Counted from the stretch's first letter, positions 53,389-64,000 are shown. The stretch: 64,000 bases of DNA from Ferroacidibacillus organovorans (GCF_001642725.1 NZ_LSUQ01000005.1:54533-118532), one strand, 5' to 3'. The notes: generated by a model not told the origin, from the letters alone. Numbers and translations are program-made.

Positions 53389-54171
53389 TTAGAGGGACAT
53401 TTGTCGCTTGCGAAACCCGACGATTGCGATTGCAAAACAGGCAATGGATGCGCCAGCGAGGCCGCTTGCGATAGCAGAAAAGTCTCCGCTTCCATGGATG
53501 AGATTTTGCGCGTTAAAGGCGGCGAAGATTGTGACGTGATTTAGCCACGAAAACATATGGCTCAGTTTGGCAACCGTGTTTAGCAGATAGAAGGCGAGCG
53601 TGAGGATCACTGACGCACGGAGTGCGGTTCGTTCGTCTTTGGCGAGACACGAAAAAATGAAGCTGTAGCCGCCAATCACGAGAAACAAGAGTGCGCCAAC
53701 GACGTTCAGTTCGATAAAATGAAGCGGATTCAGGTGTGTGTCGTGAAGAAATAAGTGAACACCGAGCAGTCCTCCGAGGGTAGAGAGCGCTCCGATGAAC
53801 AGGATCCCGAGTCCCAAAAGCGCAGCCTGTGTTCGTGCAATGTTTCCGCGTGCGACAGGCGTCGCCAACAGATACGCAAGAGAACCGTTGTCGACCATGT
53901 GTGCGACGAGTTTAGTGGCGGTGACGACTGTGAAGATCGCCATGATGATGATATAGATGAGACCATAAAACTCCCCCGCCAAAAAGTCGCTCACATTTGT
54001 AACCCCGGATTGATAGCCGACGAGATTGACCCAGCCTTGAGGCAAACTTTTTAAAAGCGTGTTCAGCGCAGCGGATTTCGCGATCGAAGGGTAGATCCAG
54101 ATGAAGATCAACTCGTAAAAAACGATCCCACACCCGTAACCCAGCACGGTTCTTAGATTGGATTTGAGCAT
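53389..54171 (-). CDS. orphan ABC-2-type permease
   Basis: About 260 residues with six hydrophobic helices. The start MLKSNLRTVLGYGCGIVFYE and the stretch YLLATPVARGNIARTQ, just before the third helix, resemble the ABC-2 permeases annotated as EcsB/YhaP-like. Start at 54171 (ATG after AAGGA) is chosen because it gives a normal N-terminus; the frame continues to 54210. No ATPase gene is next to it, which such permeases need. Two palindromes lie upstream, so its control elements may have survived a loss of the partner gene. Confidence 0.8.
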   Translation of the reverse strand: MLKSNLRTVLGYGCGIVFYELIFIWIYPSIAKSAALNTLLKSLPQGWVNLVGYQSGVTNVSDFLAGEFYGLIYIIIMAIFTVVTATKLVAHMVDNGSLAYLLATPVARGNIARTQAALLGLGILFIGALSTLGGLLGVHLFLHDTHLNPLHFIELNVVGALLFLVIGGYSFIFSCLAKDERTALRASVILTLAFYLLNTVAKLSHMFSWLNHVTIFAAFNAQNLIHGSGDFSAIASGLAGASIACFAIAIVGFRKRQMSL

Positions 54172-54266
54172 CAAGTCCTTGCGCGATCCAGGTGACGGCG
54201 GAAATGACATGCTCCATCGTCAGTCCCGCTTGGGGCGAAGGCATTTGATTCACCTCGAATAGAACT

Positions 54267-54281
54267 GAATGACCTTCATTC
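54267..54281. promoter_or_regulatory. palindrome GAATGA-CCT-TCATTC
   Basis: Exact 6-base arms with a three-base spacer, upstream of the orphan permease. This form is common for TetR-type operators. No TetR gene is in the window. Confidence 0.5.
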
Positions 54282-54287
54282 GGAAGA

Positions 54288-54303
54288 GTGACCGCATGGT
54301 CAC
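54288..54303. promoter_or_regulatory. palindrome GTGACC-GCAT-GGTCAC
   Basis: Exact 6-base arms with four-base spacer, seven bases from the palindrome at 54267. Sits between the divergent permease and hydrolase genes and could act on both. Confidence 0.5.
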
Positions 54304-54377
54304 GATTGGCGTATTCTTCGCTCCAACGGGTGTCAAGTGTTGTGAATTCTTTTGTGCGCGCAAAGAGTAATGGAGTC

Positions 54378-54383
54378 TATAAT
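54378..54383 (+). promoter_or_regulatory. -10 box upstream of the alpha/beta hydrolase
   Basis: TATAAT at 54378-54383 lies 55 bases before the chosen start; a TTTGTG at 54351-54356 is a poor -35 with long spacing. Its position argues against the upstream start near 54288. Confidence 0.4.
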
Positions 54384-54437
54384 AAGGCAAATGGGATAGG
54401 TTGTTTTAGGCTTTGGAAAATTGCGAAACTCGGTAAG

Positions 54438-55091
54438 GTGGTGGAGGAAGTGGCATTTGAAAGGCCCACACGTTGGGGTGAAATCCCGGTTAAGCATCTG
54501 TTTCAAAAGCACGCGAAGAAATCTTCAAAGCTCGCCGTGCTGTTTCCGGGCAGAGAGTATCCGCAATCTGCTCCGCTCATGTGGTATGCAGCAAAATCTG
54601 CTTTCTCTGCCGGTTATGATGTGCTTGGCATCGAGTATGGGTATCAGGCGAATCGCACGGATTTACGAATGGATGATCTTGATGTGTTGGTTTCGGAGGC
54701 GATTGACGCAATGGATCAAGTGATGCCAGATTCATATCGTGAGGTTACATTTATAGGGAAGAGTTTGGGGACGATGGTGCAAGCAAGTGTTGCTCAGAAG
54801 ATTTCCTTTTCCGTGGGGAGTCATGTGTTTCTAACTCCGTTAAAACCTGTGATTCCGTTTATTCAAGAGACGCAACGTTCGCTTGTCATTGTGGGGGATT
54901 GCGATCCCCTGTTTGAAGCAACGGATATCCCCCACATTGCGAATCGCTCCAACGTGGACGTATCCGTCATTGCAGGTGCGAATCACGCGTTAGAAACGGA
55001 GGATGTCAGCGAATCGATTCGAATTTTGGGTCAGACGGCTACCTTATGCGAGGATTTTTTAAGAAACGCGAAGGATGGGAACGGGGGATGA
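54438..55091 (+). CDS. alpha/beta hydrolase
   Basis: About 217 residues. The nucleophile elbow is GKSLGT (GxSxG type), an acid near VGDCDP, and the catalytic His in ANHALE. A small, cytoplasmic esterase-like hydrolase, substrate unknown. The frame is open to 54288 but a TATAAT box at 54378 lies inside it; GTG at 54438 or 54450 is a better start, the latter with GGAGG directly before. It is followed after three bases by a methyltransferase gene. Confidence 0.8.
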   Translation: MVEEVAFERPTRWGEIPVKHLFQKHAKKSSKLAVLFPGREYPQSAPLMWYAAKSAFSAGYDVLGIEYGYQANRTDLRMDDLDVLVSEAIDAMDQVMPDSYREVTFIGKSLGTMVQASVAQKISFSVGSHVFLTPLKPVIPFIQETQRSLVIVGDCDPLFEATDIPHIANRSNVDVSVIAGANHALETEDVSESIRILGQTATLCEDFLRNAKDGNGG

Positions 55092-55094
55092 GGG

Positions 55095-55709
55095 TTGGCA
55101 GAATCGGTGTGGAAACGTCGCTTAAAAGAAACCTATGACCACTATGCGAAGGAACGAGACCAAGTCGTCAAAGACGATTGGAAACTCGCGGAGCGCAACA
55201 TGTTCCTTTCGCGTTTGCAGCGTGAGAATAGGGCGAAACTGCTAGAGATTGGCGCGGGGACGGGGCGCGACAGCATGTTTTTTGAAGAAAATGGATTGTT
55301 GGTCACAGCGACTGATCTGTCAGGCGAAATGGTTTTGCTCTGCCGTGAGAAAGGACTTTCGGCAGAGCAGATGGACGCGAGTGACCTGCAGTTTCCGGAT
55401 GGGCACTTTGACGGGGTGTGGACGATCAATTGTCTGCTGCACGTGCCAAAGAGGGATTTGCCGGGTGTGCTGGCGGAAGTGCGGCGAGTTCTCAAACCGG
55501 GTGGACTCTTTTATTTTGGCGTGTATGGCGGGATGGATTTTGAGGGCGTCTGGGAGGCGGACCGCTATGATCCAAAACGCTTCTTCTCATTTCATACGGA
55601 TGCGGCCATCCAGGAAACGGTCCGCCGCTTCTTTACGTTAGAATCGTTCAGGACGATCGACTATGGGAACGAAATCTTGCATTTTCAAGCGATGGTTTTA
55701 AGGCGTTGA
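55095..55709 (+). CDS. class I SAM-dependent methyltransferase
   Basis: 204 residues. Motif I LLEIGAGTGRDS (about 49-60), an acidic residue ending strand 2 (TATDLSG), motif II-like FDGVWTINCLLHV and a post-motif FGVYGGMDFEGVW. It belongs to the broad class that methylates small molecules or proteins; the substrate is unknown. TTG start with GGGGG seven bases before. Probably one transcript with the hydrolase. Confidence 0.9.
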   Translation: MAESVWKRRLKETYDHYAKERDQVVKDDWKLAERNMFLSRLQRENRAKLLEIGAGTGRDSMFFEENGLLVTATDLSGEMVLLCREKGLSAEQMDASDLQFPDGHFDGVWTINCLLHVPKRDLPGVLAEVRRVLKPGGLFYFGVYGGMDFEGVWEADRYDPKRFFSFHTDAAIQETVRRFFTLESFRTIDYGNEILHFQAMVLRR

Positions 55710-55772
55710 TAGAAAATGGTGGGTGAAACCGTGTATTCTGTTGGTTCGAGGTGAAAAGAGGGGAATGGGATC

Positions 55773-56315
55773 ATGTTTAGCTACAGCGTCAATGCGGACA
55801 CGCAAATGAGGTTGTTGGAAATCCGAGATGCGGATCCGCTCTTTGCCCTGTTAGACCAGTCGCGCAGTTATCTACGGGAATGGCTGCCTTTTGTGGACGG
55901 GACGCGCGCCGTCGAGGACACAAAAGATTTCATCCAGGGTGGGTTGCAACAATACGCATCCAACAACGGTGGTGAACTGGGAATATGGTATCGCGGCGAA
56001 CTCGCGGGGGTCCTCGGTCTCCACTACATCCATGGGTCGAATCGACTGACGAGTATCGGGTATTGGATGGGTGAGAGGTTTCAAGGCAAAGGCATCATGA
56101 CAAACGCTTGCCGTGCGCTTATTGACATCCTTTTCAAGGAGTACGGATTGAACCGTGTTGAAATACGGGTCGCTCCTCAAAACCTGAAGAGCAGGGCCAT
56201 TCCTGAGCGGTTGGGATTTCAAAATGAAGGATGCAGACGGCAAGCCGAATGGTTGTATGACCATTATGTTGATCACGTGATCTACGGCATGCTTGCGCAG
56301 GATTGGAAGGCTTGA
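55773..56315 (+). CDS. GNAT acetyltransferase, RimJ/RimL type
   Basis: 180 residues. The order MRLLEIRDADPLFALL, the acetyl-CoA motif YWMGERFQGKGIMTNACRAL, the LNRVEIRVAPQNLKSRAIPE stretch and LGFQNEGC are those of the RimJ/RimL group, which acetylate ribosomal-protein N-termini or amino groups of small molecules. Its exact target is unknown. GAGGGGAA precedes the ATG. Confidence 0.93.
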   Translation: MFSYSVNADTQMRLLEIRDADPLFALLDQSRSYLREWLPFVDGTRAVEDTKDFIQGGLQQYASNNGGELGIWYRGELAGVLGLHYIHGSNRLTSIGYWMGERFQGKGIMTNACRALIDILFKEYGLNRVEIRVAPQNLKSRAIPERLGFQNEGCRRQAEWLYDHYVDHVIYGMLAQDWKA

Positions 56316-56381
56316 ACGGATGGGTCGCATCATTTTGCCACATCGCTGCAACGCCGCATTTATGGAATGTGAAATGAGGAA

Positions 56382-57677
56382 ATGAGCATCGAATCGTTAA
56401 CCCCCGCACCATCAGCACCATCAATGCACAACGACGCAGCGCGCCACACCTCGGGGCTGTTCAGCCCGCTACGCCAATCCCGCAATTTTACAGCGTTGTG
56501 GCTCGGCCAATCGCTGTCTCAGTTTGGCGACTCAGTATTATGGGTCACGTTGCCATTGGCGGTGTTTCACACGTCGAATTCTACGGTACAACTCGGGATC
56601 ATCATGGGTCTTTTTATGCTGCCGCAAGTTGTGCTGCTGCCGTTTACCGGAATTCTTGCAGACCGGATCTCTCGAATCAAGGCCATGATGGTCACGGACG
56701 TCGTGCGCTTGCTGCTTGTTGTTGTGCTCGCGATGCTCTATGTGGCGCGACTGATGGACACGCGCATCTTAGGCGTCTTTGTGCTGATGTATGGAGCGAT
56801 GGAAGCGGTCTTTAATCCGGCTTATTCGGGCGCGCGTCAGCAGGTGTTCACGCCGGAGATCCGCAGTGCGGCCATCTCGCTCACGCAGATCACTATACAG
56901 AGCGCGCGCCTTCTCGGCCCTGCGCTCGGCGGAGCACTTGTTGGCCTGGCAACGCCTGCCGCCGGTTTCTTGCTTGACGCATTGATGTTGCTCGCGTCGG
57001 TCGTCAGTCTGCTCTTTTTGCGCATCCCTCCTCCGCAGAAAGATGCGGCGTCGCTACAAGGGACAGGGATGCGCGGCTACTTTCATGAACTGCTCGGTGG
57101 CTACCATGAACTCCGGAAGCATCCGTGGCTGTGGATCACGATTGTGGCGTTCGCCTTTTTAAGCATTGCGAGCGCGGGGCTGGCCACCATCCTCGTGCCG
57201 TGGCTTGTCAAAGTCCATCTGCATCTTTCAGATTTCACCTATGGTCTCGTGAGCAGCGCCTCGGGCGTCGGCGCCATCGCCGCGGCGTTCGTCTATAGCC
57301 GCAAAAGACAGTGGGGGCATCGGGCGTACCTTGCGTACGGCGGCTTGGCCGCCAACGCATTGGCGCTGTTTGGACTTACGTTCGCGCATACAACGTGGAT
57401 GCTCATGGCAATCATGGCCGTGGCGAGTGCGGGTTCCATGATGTTTGGCGTGGTGTGGGAGGGAAGCATGCAAGAGTTGGTAGCCCCTGAGGCGTACGGA
57501 CGCGCTGCAAGCCTTGATTATTTCGGCTCGTGGGTGCTTCTGCCCGTCGGCAATGTCCTGATCGGGTGGCTCGCCTCGCGCGTGGGCGGGATTCACACCG
57601 TCTGGGCTGCGTCTCTTTTTATGGTGATGATCACGGTCATCACCATGTCCGTACCGGCCGTCCGTCGATTCAATTAG
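56382..57677 (+). CDS. MFS transporter (enterobactin/macrolide exporter-like)
   Basis: 431 residues, 12 predicted helices after a 30-residue soluble start. Motif A reads GILADRISRIKAMM, and NFTALWLGQSLSQFGDSVLW at the first helix is that of the EntS/MefA-like subfamily. Likely exports a drug or siderophore; no neighbouring biosynthesis genes. The ATG has GAGG very close; a good binding site is lacking. Confidence 0.9.
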   Translation: MSIESLTPAPSAPSMHNDAARHTSGLFSPLRQSRNFTALWLGQSLSQFGDSVLWVTLPLAVFHTSNSTVQLGIIMGLFMLPQVVLLPFTGILADRISRIKAMMVTDVVRLLLVVVLAMLYVARLMDTRILGVFVLMYGAMEAVFNPAYSGARQQVFTPEIRSAAISLTQITIQSARLLGPALGGALVGLATPAAGFLLDALMLLASVVSLLFLRIPPPQKDAASLQGTGMRGYFHELLGGYHELRKHPWLWITIVAFAFLSIASAGLATILVPWLVKVHLHLSDFTYGLVSSASGVGAIAAAFVYSRKRQWGHRAYLAYGGLAANALALFGLTFAHTTWMLMAIMAVASAGSMMFGVVWEGSMQELVAPEAYGRAASLDYFGSWVLLPVGNVLIGWLASRVGGIHTVWAASLFMVMITVITMSVPAVRRFN

Positions 57678-57691
57678 AATTTCCCGCTCAT

Positions 57692-57721
57692 TTGACGCCC
57701 CACTTTTTAAGGTGGTATAGT
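57692..57721 (+). promoter_or_regulatory. promoter of tRNA-Pro
   Basis: TTGACG (57692-57697), 18-base spacer, TATAGT (57716-57721), 12 bases before the tRNA. Confidence 0.8.
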
Positions 57722-57733
57722 AGTCAACGTCGA

Positions 57734-57810
57734 CGGAATGTAGCTCAGGTTGGTAGAGCGCACGGTTCGGGACCGTGAGGCCGCAGGTTCGAATCCTGTC
57801 ATTCCGACCA
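57734..57810 (+). tRNA. tRNA-Pro (CGG)
   Basis: Acceptor CGGAATG pairs with CATTCCG; anticodon stem CACGG/CCGTG encloses TTCGGGA (anticodon CGG); T-arm AGGTTCGAATCCT; encoded CCA. The first base C opposite G is common for proline tRNA. Confidence 0.95.
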
Positions 57811-57819
57811 TTGTGCATG

Positions 57820-57872
57820 GCCCGCTCAGTAAACAGCTTCTTTGTTTACAGAAGCGGGCTTCTTCTTATTTT
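57820..57872 (+). terminator. terminator of tRNA-Pro
   Basis: GCCCGCT pairs with AGCGGGC with an inner GTAAACA/TGTTTAC stem, then TTCTTCTTATTTTT. It ends 23 bases before purE and could also act as an attenuator for it. Confidence 0.9.
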
Positions 57873-57894
57873 TAAGCGTGTGGAGAGATGAACG

Positions 57895-58416
57895 GTGAAC
57901 GAACACATAGAGCATGAAACCGCACAAGTCGGCGTCATTATGGGGAGCGCGTCCGATTTTGAGACGATGAATCATGCTATTCAGATTCTAAAATCGTTTG
58001 GCGTCGCGTATGAAACGGAGATCGTATCGGCGCATCGCACGCCAGACAAGCTGTTCTCCTACGCAAAGACGGCGCGCGAGCGCGGGCTGCGCGTGATTAT
58101 CGCCGGCGCGGGTGGCGCGGCGCATCTTCCTGGAATGACTGCCGCCATGACGACGCTTCCAGTTATCGGAGTGCCTGTGCAGTCAAAGGCACTTCAGGGA
58201 CTCGACAGTCTGCTCTCCATCGTTCAGATGCCGGGCGGCATCCCCGTGGCGACGGTTGCGATCGGGGCAGCGGGCGCGAAGAACGCGGGCCTGCTTGCCG
58301 TGTCGATCCTCGCGTTGCAAGAGGTCGAACTCGCGATAAAGCTTGAAGCATACCGCGAAACCCAGCGCGACGCGGTGCTTGCGACGTCACTGCCAGAGGG
58401 AGGCGTGGAGTCGTGA
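57895..58416 (+). CDS. purE: N5-carboxyaminoimidazole ribonucleotide mutase
   Basis: Moves the carboxyl group of N5-CAIR to CAIR in purine synthesis. GSASD (17-21) and SAHRTP (45-50), then [12 protein letters not shown], are the family landmarks. 173 residues. GTG start with GGAGAG. Overlaps purK by four bases (GTGA). In Bacillus purEK head the large pur operon; here they lead to pcrA and ligA instead, so the rest of the purine genes are elsewhere. Confidence 0.96.
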   Translation: MNEHIEHETAQVGVIMGSASDFETMNHAIQILKSFGVAYETEIVSAHRTPDKLFSYAKTARERGLRVIIAGAGGAAHLPGMTAAMTTLPVIGVPVQSKALQGLDSLLSIVQMPGGIPVATVAIGAAGAKNAGLLAVSILALQEVELAIKLEAYRETQRDAVLATSLPEGGVES

Positions 58417-59603
58417 AAAAGAGTGAGAAGCCGTTTGTTCTTGGTCTGCTTGGCGACGGGCAGCTCGCGCAAATGACTGCGCTTGCCGCGCGCTCGCTCG
58501 GCATGAAAACGCACGTTTTTGCATCGAGTCGCGAAAACCCAGCCGCGTTCGTGGCGGACGAGGTGACACTCGGCGATCTCGCGGATGAGGCAGCGCTCGT
58601 GTCGTTCGCAAAAAGCGTGGATGCGCTCACCTATGACACAGAGAATCTACCTTATGAGGCCATTTGCAAAGCGGCCGCGCAGACACCCGCCTTTCCCGAC
58701 CCAAACATCCTGCACATTGCGCAGCATCGCATCCGCGAGCGCACCTTTTTGGCTACGTTAGGCATCCCCATCCCGGATGTCGCGGTCATCACCTCTGAAG
58801 CGGAATGTGAGCACGCGACGCGTGTGTTCACATTCCCAGCCGTGCTAAAAACGGCCGCGTTTGGATATGACGGCAAAGGGCAGCGCGTCGTGCGCGAGGC
58901 GAGCGAATTGCGCGACGCGTGGCGCGACCTCGGCGATCAGCCTTGCGTGCTTGAAGCGTTTGTCACTTTTGAGCGCGAGATGTCGGTGATCGTCGCCCGC
59001 GCGCAAACAGGTGAGATGCAGACCTTTGGCGTGATAGACAACGAGCATCGCAATCACATCCTGCACGCCTCTGTTTCTCCATCGTCACTATCCGCGACGA
59101 TGCAGCAGGAGGCGCTGCGCATCGCGCAAACGATCGCGGTTTCGCTCAACCTTGTGGGATTGCTCGCCGTCGAGATGTTCGCCACAGAGGATGGGCGCGT
59201 TCTCGTGAATGAGCTCGCGCCGCGTCCCCACAACTCAGGGCACGTTACCCAATGCGCGAATGCGCTCAGCCAATTTCACAAGCTGTGCCTCGCTGTGAGT
59301 GGACAGGCACTCGGCGCGATTGACGCGCGCCCTGGCGTGATGGTCAATCTGCTCGGTGATCTCTTTCCCGATGGGGTCGAACCGATTTTCCGGCGAGTAG
59401 GGTTCGTCGAACCGCCGCTCGCAGCGACGCCTGGCACTGCGGTGACCGCTTACTTTTATGGAAAGCAAGAGGCGCGTCCGGGGCGCAAAATGGGTCATTT
59501 GATCGCCGTCGCCGACACAGTCGCCGACGCATACGAGATGGCGGAGCGCGCATATCAAGTGTACGTTCACGCAGCGGCTGTGGCAGGCGGGTCCCGCGTA
59601 TGA
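58413..59603 (+). CDS. purK: N5-carboxyaminoimidazole ribonucleotide synthase
   Basis: ATP-grasp enzyme that carboxylates AIR to N5-[12 protein letters not shown] near the N-terminus takes the place of the usual GGGQLGRM; ATP-grasp signature [16 protein letters not shown] (near 148-164), E in [12 protein letters not shown], and VNLLGD toward the end all fit. 396 residues. Overlaps the next gene (ATGA). Confidence 0.95.
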   Translation: MKKSEKPFVLGLLGDGQLAQMTALAARSLGMKTHVFASSRENPAAFVADEVTLGDLADEAALVSFAKSVDALTYDTENLPYEAICKAAAQTPAFPDPNILHIAQHRIRERTFLATLGIPIPDVAVITSEAECEHATRVFTFPAVLKTAAFGYDGKGQRVVREASELRDAWRDLGDQPCVLEAFVTFEREMSVIVARAQTGEMQTFGVIDNEHRNHILHASVSPSSLSATMQQEALRIAQTIAVSLNLVGLLAVEMFATEDGRVLVNELAPRPHNSGHVTQCANALSQFHKLCLAVSGQALGAIDARPGVMVNLLGDLFPDGVEPIFRRVGFVEPPLAATPGTAVTAYFYGKQEARPGRKMGHLIAVADTVADAYEMAERAYQVYVHAAAVAGGSRV

Positions 59604-60061
59604 CCGATGAAGAGGCGCGCGTGATTCTGCGCGAAACACTCACCGACGATGTGATGCGCGAAGAGCGCTTGCGCGTGATGCGCGCGGTTCGTAACCAGGC
59701 GACAACGATGCTAGGGGCGCTCGGCATGCCCCAGCTTCTCGCCGAAGATCGACTCTCTGAGCAGCTTGCGCGCTACGAGACGGCGCATCACATTCCAGGG
59801 GATCATCTGTGGCAGGCGATGCAGTTTTTCTTTCGCGTGGCGCGTGAAGGCGGCGACGAGCAAGACCAAACGCTGATTGCGCACTATGCGGCGATTGTGC
59901 GCCAAACGCTGTTCACACCCGCGTATCGCCGCGCGCCGCAGATTCCCGATCCATTCTGGGAGACGCCGCTCGGACTGGCCATGCGTTTTGTGGAGCAGGG
60001 CGTGACAGCCTGTGCAGACGCGCTGCAAAAACTCGCGAAAGAAGGTGAATCATCATCATGA
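59600..60061 (+). CDS. hypothetical protein between purK and pcrA
   Basis: 153 residues, acidic and helical, no membrane segment, no recognised motif. It overlaps purK (ATGA) at its start and pcrA (ATGA) at its end, so it is firmly part of one operon. The even charge distribution and lack of cysteines suggest a small soluble protein. Function unknown; association with DNA helicase or repair would be a guess. Confidence 0.8.
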   Translation: MTDEEARVILRETLTDDVMREERLRVMRAVRNQATTMLGALGMPQLLAEDRLSEQLARYETAHHIPGDHLWQAMQFFFRVAREGGDEQDQTLIAHYAAIVRQTLFTPAYRRAPQIPDPFWETPLGLAMRFVEQGVTACADALQKLAKEGESSS

Positions 60062-62280
60062 GCGCGATGCAACCGGAATCGTTTGATATCCTGGAGGGGT
60101 TGAATCCGCAACAGGTACAGGCGGTCATCCACAAGAACGGCCCGCTGCTTATCGTGGCAGGCGCCGGGAGTGGCAAGACAAGCGTTCTCACGCGCCGCGT
60201 CGCCTATCTGATCGAGCACGAGGAGGTTCTCCCGTGGAGCATCCTCGCCATCACGTTTACCAACAAGGCGGCGCGCGAGATGAAGTCGCGAATGGACAGG
60301 CTTGTCGGGCTTCGCGCGAATGACATCTGGGTGTCGACCTTTCACGCGATGTGCGTGCGCATACTGCGCCGGGAGATTGAGAAGTTGGGGTACACGTCGT
60401 CTTTTACGATTCTCGACGCGACCGATCAACTTTCTGCGGTCAGGCGGTGTTGTCAGGAACTCAACATCGACACCAAGAAGTTTGAACCGCGCAGTCTGCT
60501 CGCGGCGATGAGCAGCTACAAAAATGCGCGCATCTCGCCAGGGGCCGCGACGGTAAAGGCTGTCACGCTTTTTGAGCAGATGGCGGCAAGAGTTTACACG
60601 CTCTATCAGCGGCGCCTTAAAGAGCAGAATGCACTTGATTTTGACGATTTGATCGAAAAAACCGTGGAACTTTTTACCGAACACGACGATGTGCTCGCGT
60701 TTTATCAGCGCAAGTTTCAATATATTTTGGTGGATGAATATCAAGATACAAACCGCAGTCAATATGAACTGGTTACGCTCCTTGCCAAACGCCATCGCAA
60801 CCTGTGTGTCGTCGGCGACGCGGATCAGTCGATCTACGCGTGGCGCGGCGCAGATATTTCAAACATTCTTTCGTTTGAGAAGGATTATCCTGACGCAGTC
60901 GTGGTCAAACTTGAACAGAACTATCGCTCCACACAGTCCATCCTCGATGCGGCGAACGCCGTGATCAAAAACAACCGCAACCGTCCGGAGAAGCGTTTGT
61001 GGACGGCGAATGAAGGCGGTTCGCGGGTGCGGGTGCACATGGCGATGGATGAACGCGAAGAGGCGCGCTACCTCGTCGAAGAAGCGCAGCGCCTGCACGA
61101 TGAGCGAGACGTCCCTTATTCCGAGATGGCGGTGCTTTATCGCACGAATGCGCAGTCGCGCGTCGTCGAGGAATTGTGCCTGCAGGCGGGCATTCCGTAC
61201 CGGGTCGTTGGCGGCACGCGATTCTATGAGCGAAAAGAGATCAAAGACGTGGTCGCGTACCTTCGCTTGATTGCCAATCCGCGGGATGACATCGCGTTTT
61301 CACGCATCATCAACGAACCGCGGCGTGGCATTGGGGAGGGGACGCTCAGCAAGCTGATGGCTTATGCGGCGCTTTCTAATGTGTCACTGATCGACGCGAT
61401 CCACGCGGGGGAAGCGACGGGGCTCAGTCTGCGCTTTCGCGAGGCGCTCGCGGGTTTTGCGCAGATGATCGAGACGCTGCACACGATGTCTCAGTACCTC
61501 AGTGTGACGGAGTTGGCGGAGGAACTCTATGCGATGAGCGGGTATCGCAGGGTACTCTTGGAGGACAAGACGATCGAAAGCCAGGCGCGCGTCGAAAACC
61601 TGGACGAGTTTCTCTCGCTGACTCAGGAGTTTGACATGACCCATGAGACTGGATCGCTCGTCGATTTTCTCACGGAGAATGCGCTTGAAACCGACTTGGA
61701 TCGTGCGCGCAGCGATGAGGATGCGGGTGTCACCCTGATGACCTTGCACAGCGCGAAGGGGCTCGAGTTTTCGGTCGTCTTTCTCATTGGCATGGAAGAA
61801 GGCATCTTCCCGCACAGTCGCGCGGTCGACGATGAGGGTGAGATGGCCGAGGAGCGCCGGCTCTGCTATGTGGGCATCACGCGCGCAAAGCAGGAACTGA
61901 CGCTGTCGTGCGCCTATTCGCGGATGCTTTTCGGGCAGACGCGCGCGAACATGCCGTCGCGGTTTTTAAAAGAGATTCCTCAGGAACTCGTCGAGCCGAT
62001 TGGTTATACGCGCCGCGCGGTTGCCGCGCCAGAACGGATGCGTCGCGAGGCGAGTCCAGGTACGTCGGCGCGAAGCCATGTTCCCCAAGGGTTTGGCGGT
62101 GATGTAGCGGCGAACTGGCAAGTAGGTGATTGTGTAGAACACCGCAAGTGGGGTAACGGCATCGTGACGCACCTCTCAGGCTCCGGGGATGACATCGAGA
62201 TCACGGTGACCTTTGACCCGCCCATCGGGTCGCGGAAATTGATGGTGCGGTTTGCACCGATCACGAAGGTGGAGGGATAG
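60058..62280 (+). CDS. pcrA: ATP-dependent DNA helicase PcrA
   Basis: UvrD/Rep-family 3'-5' helicase that acts in repair and in clearing recombination or transcription blocks. Walker A GAGSGKTS (35-42), Walker B VDEYQDTN, motif III QSIYAWRGAD, and VTLMTLHSAKGLEF toward the end. 740 residues with a Tudor-like C-terminal domain (GDCVEHRKWGNGIVTHLS). Overlaps the hypothetical gene and lies four bases before ligA. Confidence 0.96.
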   Translation: MSAMQPESFDILEGLNPQQVQAVIHKNGPLLIVAGAGSGKTSVLTRRVAYLIEHEEVLPWSILAITFTNKAAREMKSRMDRLVGLRANDIWVSTFHAMCVRILRREIEKLGYTSSFTILDATDQLSAVRRCCQELNIDTKKFEPRSLLAAMSSYKNARISPGAATVKAVTLFEQMAARVYTLYQRRLKEQNALDFDDLIEKTVELFTEHDDVLAFYQRKFQYILVDEYQDTNRSQYELVTLLAKRHRNLCVVGDADQSIYAWRGADISNILSFEKDYPDAVVVKLEQNYRSTQSILDAANAVIKNNRNRPEKRLWTANEGGSRVRVHMAMDEREEARYLVEEAQRLHDERDVPYSEMAVLYRTNAQSRVVEELCLQAGIPYRVVGGTRFYERKEIKDVVAYLRLIANPRDDIAFSRIINEPRRGIGEGTLSKLMAYAALSNVSLIDAIHAGEATGLSLRFREALAGFAQMIETLHTMSQYLSVTELAEELYAMSGYRRVLLEDKTIESQARVENLDEFLSLTQEFDMTHETGSLVDFLTENALETDLDRARSDEDAGVTLMTLHSAKGLEFSVVFLIGMEEGIFPHSRAVDDEGEMAEERRLCYVGITRAKQELTLSCAYSRMLFGQTRANMPSRFLKEIPQELVEPIGYTRRAVAAPERMRREASPGTSARSHVPQGFGGDVAANWQVGDCVEHRKWGNGIVTHLSGSGDDIEITVTFDPPIGSRKLMVRFAPITKVEG

Positions 62281-64000
<1,720 letters not shown>

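Overview
The window is an ordinary piece of chromosome from a moderately GC-rich low-GC-lineage Gram-positive bacterium (Firmicutes, class Bacilli). The evidence is gene order and gene type: ftsH-coaX-hslO-cysK-folP-folK-dusB-greA-lysS follows the Bacillus arrangement, and PcrB with a PcrA-LigA pair, a TrpR-like YerC protein, PepF, AmpS and a Hsp33 all point the same way. An M-box magnesium riboswitch and consensus sigma-A promoters with strong GGAGG ribosome binding sites fit too. Several features (b6-type cytochrome complex, sulfation genes, glycine-zipper protein, unusual CCA enzyme) would suit an Alicyclobacillaceae-like acidophile, but that is inference and no rRNA gene is present to settle it.

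Layout. 1-9.3 kb is housekeeping: FtsH protease (5' end cut off), pantothenate kinase, redox chaperone Hsp33, cysteine synthase, two folate enzymes, a tRNA-dihydrouridine synthase, GreA and lysyl-tRNA synthetase. 9.3-11.1 kb holds a PD-(D/E)XK nuclease-like protein and four tRNAs (Gly, CAT anticodon, Arg, Gly) behind one consensus promoter. 11.1-14.2 kb is an accessory scar: a nucleotidyltransferase gene broken by a stop, a glycine-zipper protein, remnants of an XRE regulator and of an alcohol dehydrogenase, then two intact short-chain dehydrogenases. 14.3-21 kb has an acyl-CoA synthetase with a perfect palindrome at its promoter, a DrrA-like ABC exporter with a DesK/DesR-like two-component system, and an aldo-keto reductase.

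21-26 kb carries oligopeptidase B, an MFS transporter and an M29 aminopeptidase. 26-30 kb is the most distinctive cluster: APS kinase, a DHH-family PAP phosphatase, a PAPS-dependent sulfotransferase and a glycosyltransferase, all in one direction and closed by a strong terminator. Together they would make PAPS, use it to sulfate an acceptor and remove the PAP by-product. 30-32 kb is a b6-type diheme cytochrome b with an unusual partner subunit and a 38-residue membrane peptide. 32-35 kb has a polyprenyl-phosphate glycosyltransferase-GtrA fusion and GDP-mannose pyrophosphorylase, so surface glycan synthesis may continue here.

35-49.9 kb contains a COG2509 flavoprotein, a thioredoxin, a NRAMP-related transporter under M-box control (pointing to magnesium), an MFS transporter, an M42 peptidase, an E. 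coli-like CCA enzyme, a UbiB-family kinase, a HAD phosphatase, oligoendopeptidase F, an XRE regulator and prolyl-tRNA synthetase. 50-64 kb holds small regulators (XRE, Fur family, YerC), PcrB, a SIMPL-domain secreted protein, an orphan ABC permease, a hydrolase-methyltransferase-acetyltransferase run, an MFS transporter, tRNA-Pro, and the operon purE-purK-hypothetical-pcrA-ligA, with ligA running off the end. I saw no CRISPR array, insertion sequence, prophage or rRNA operon.
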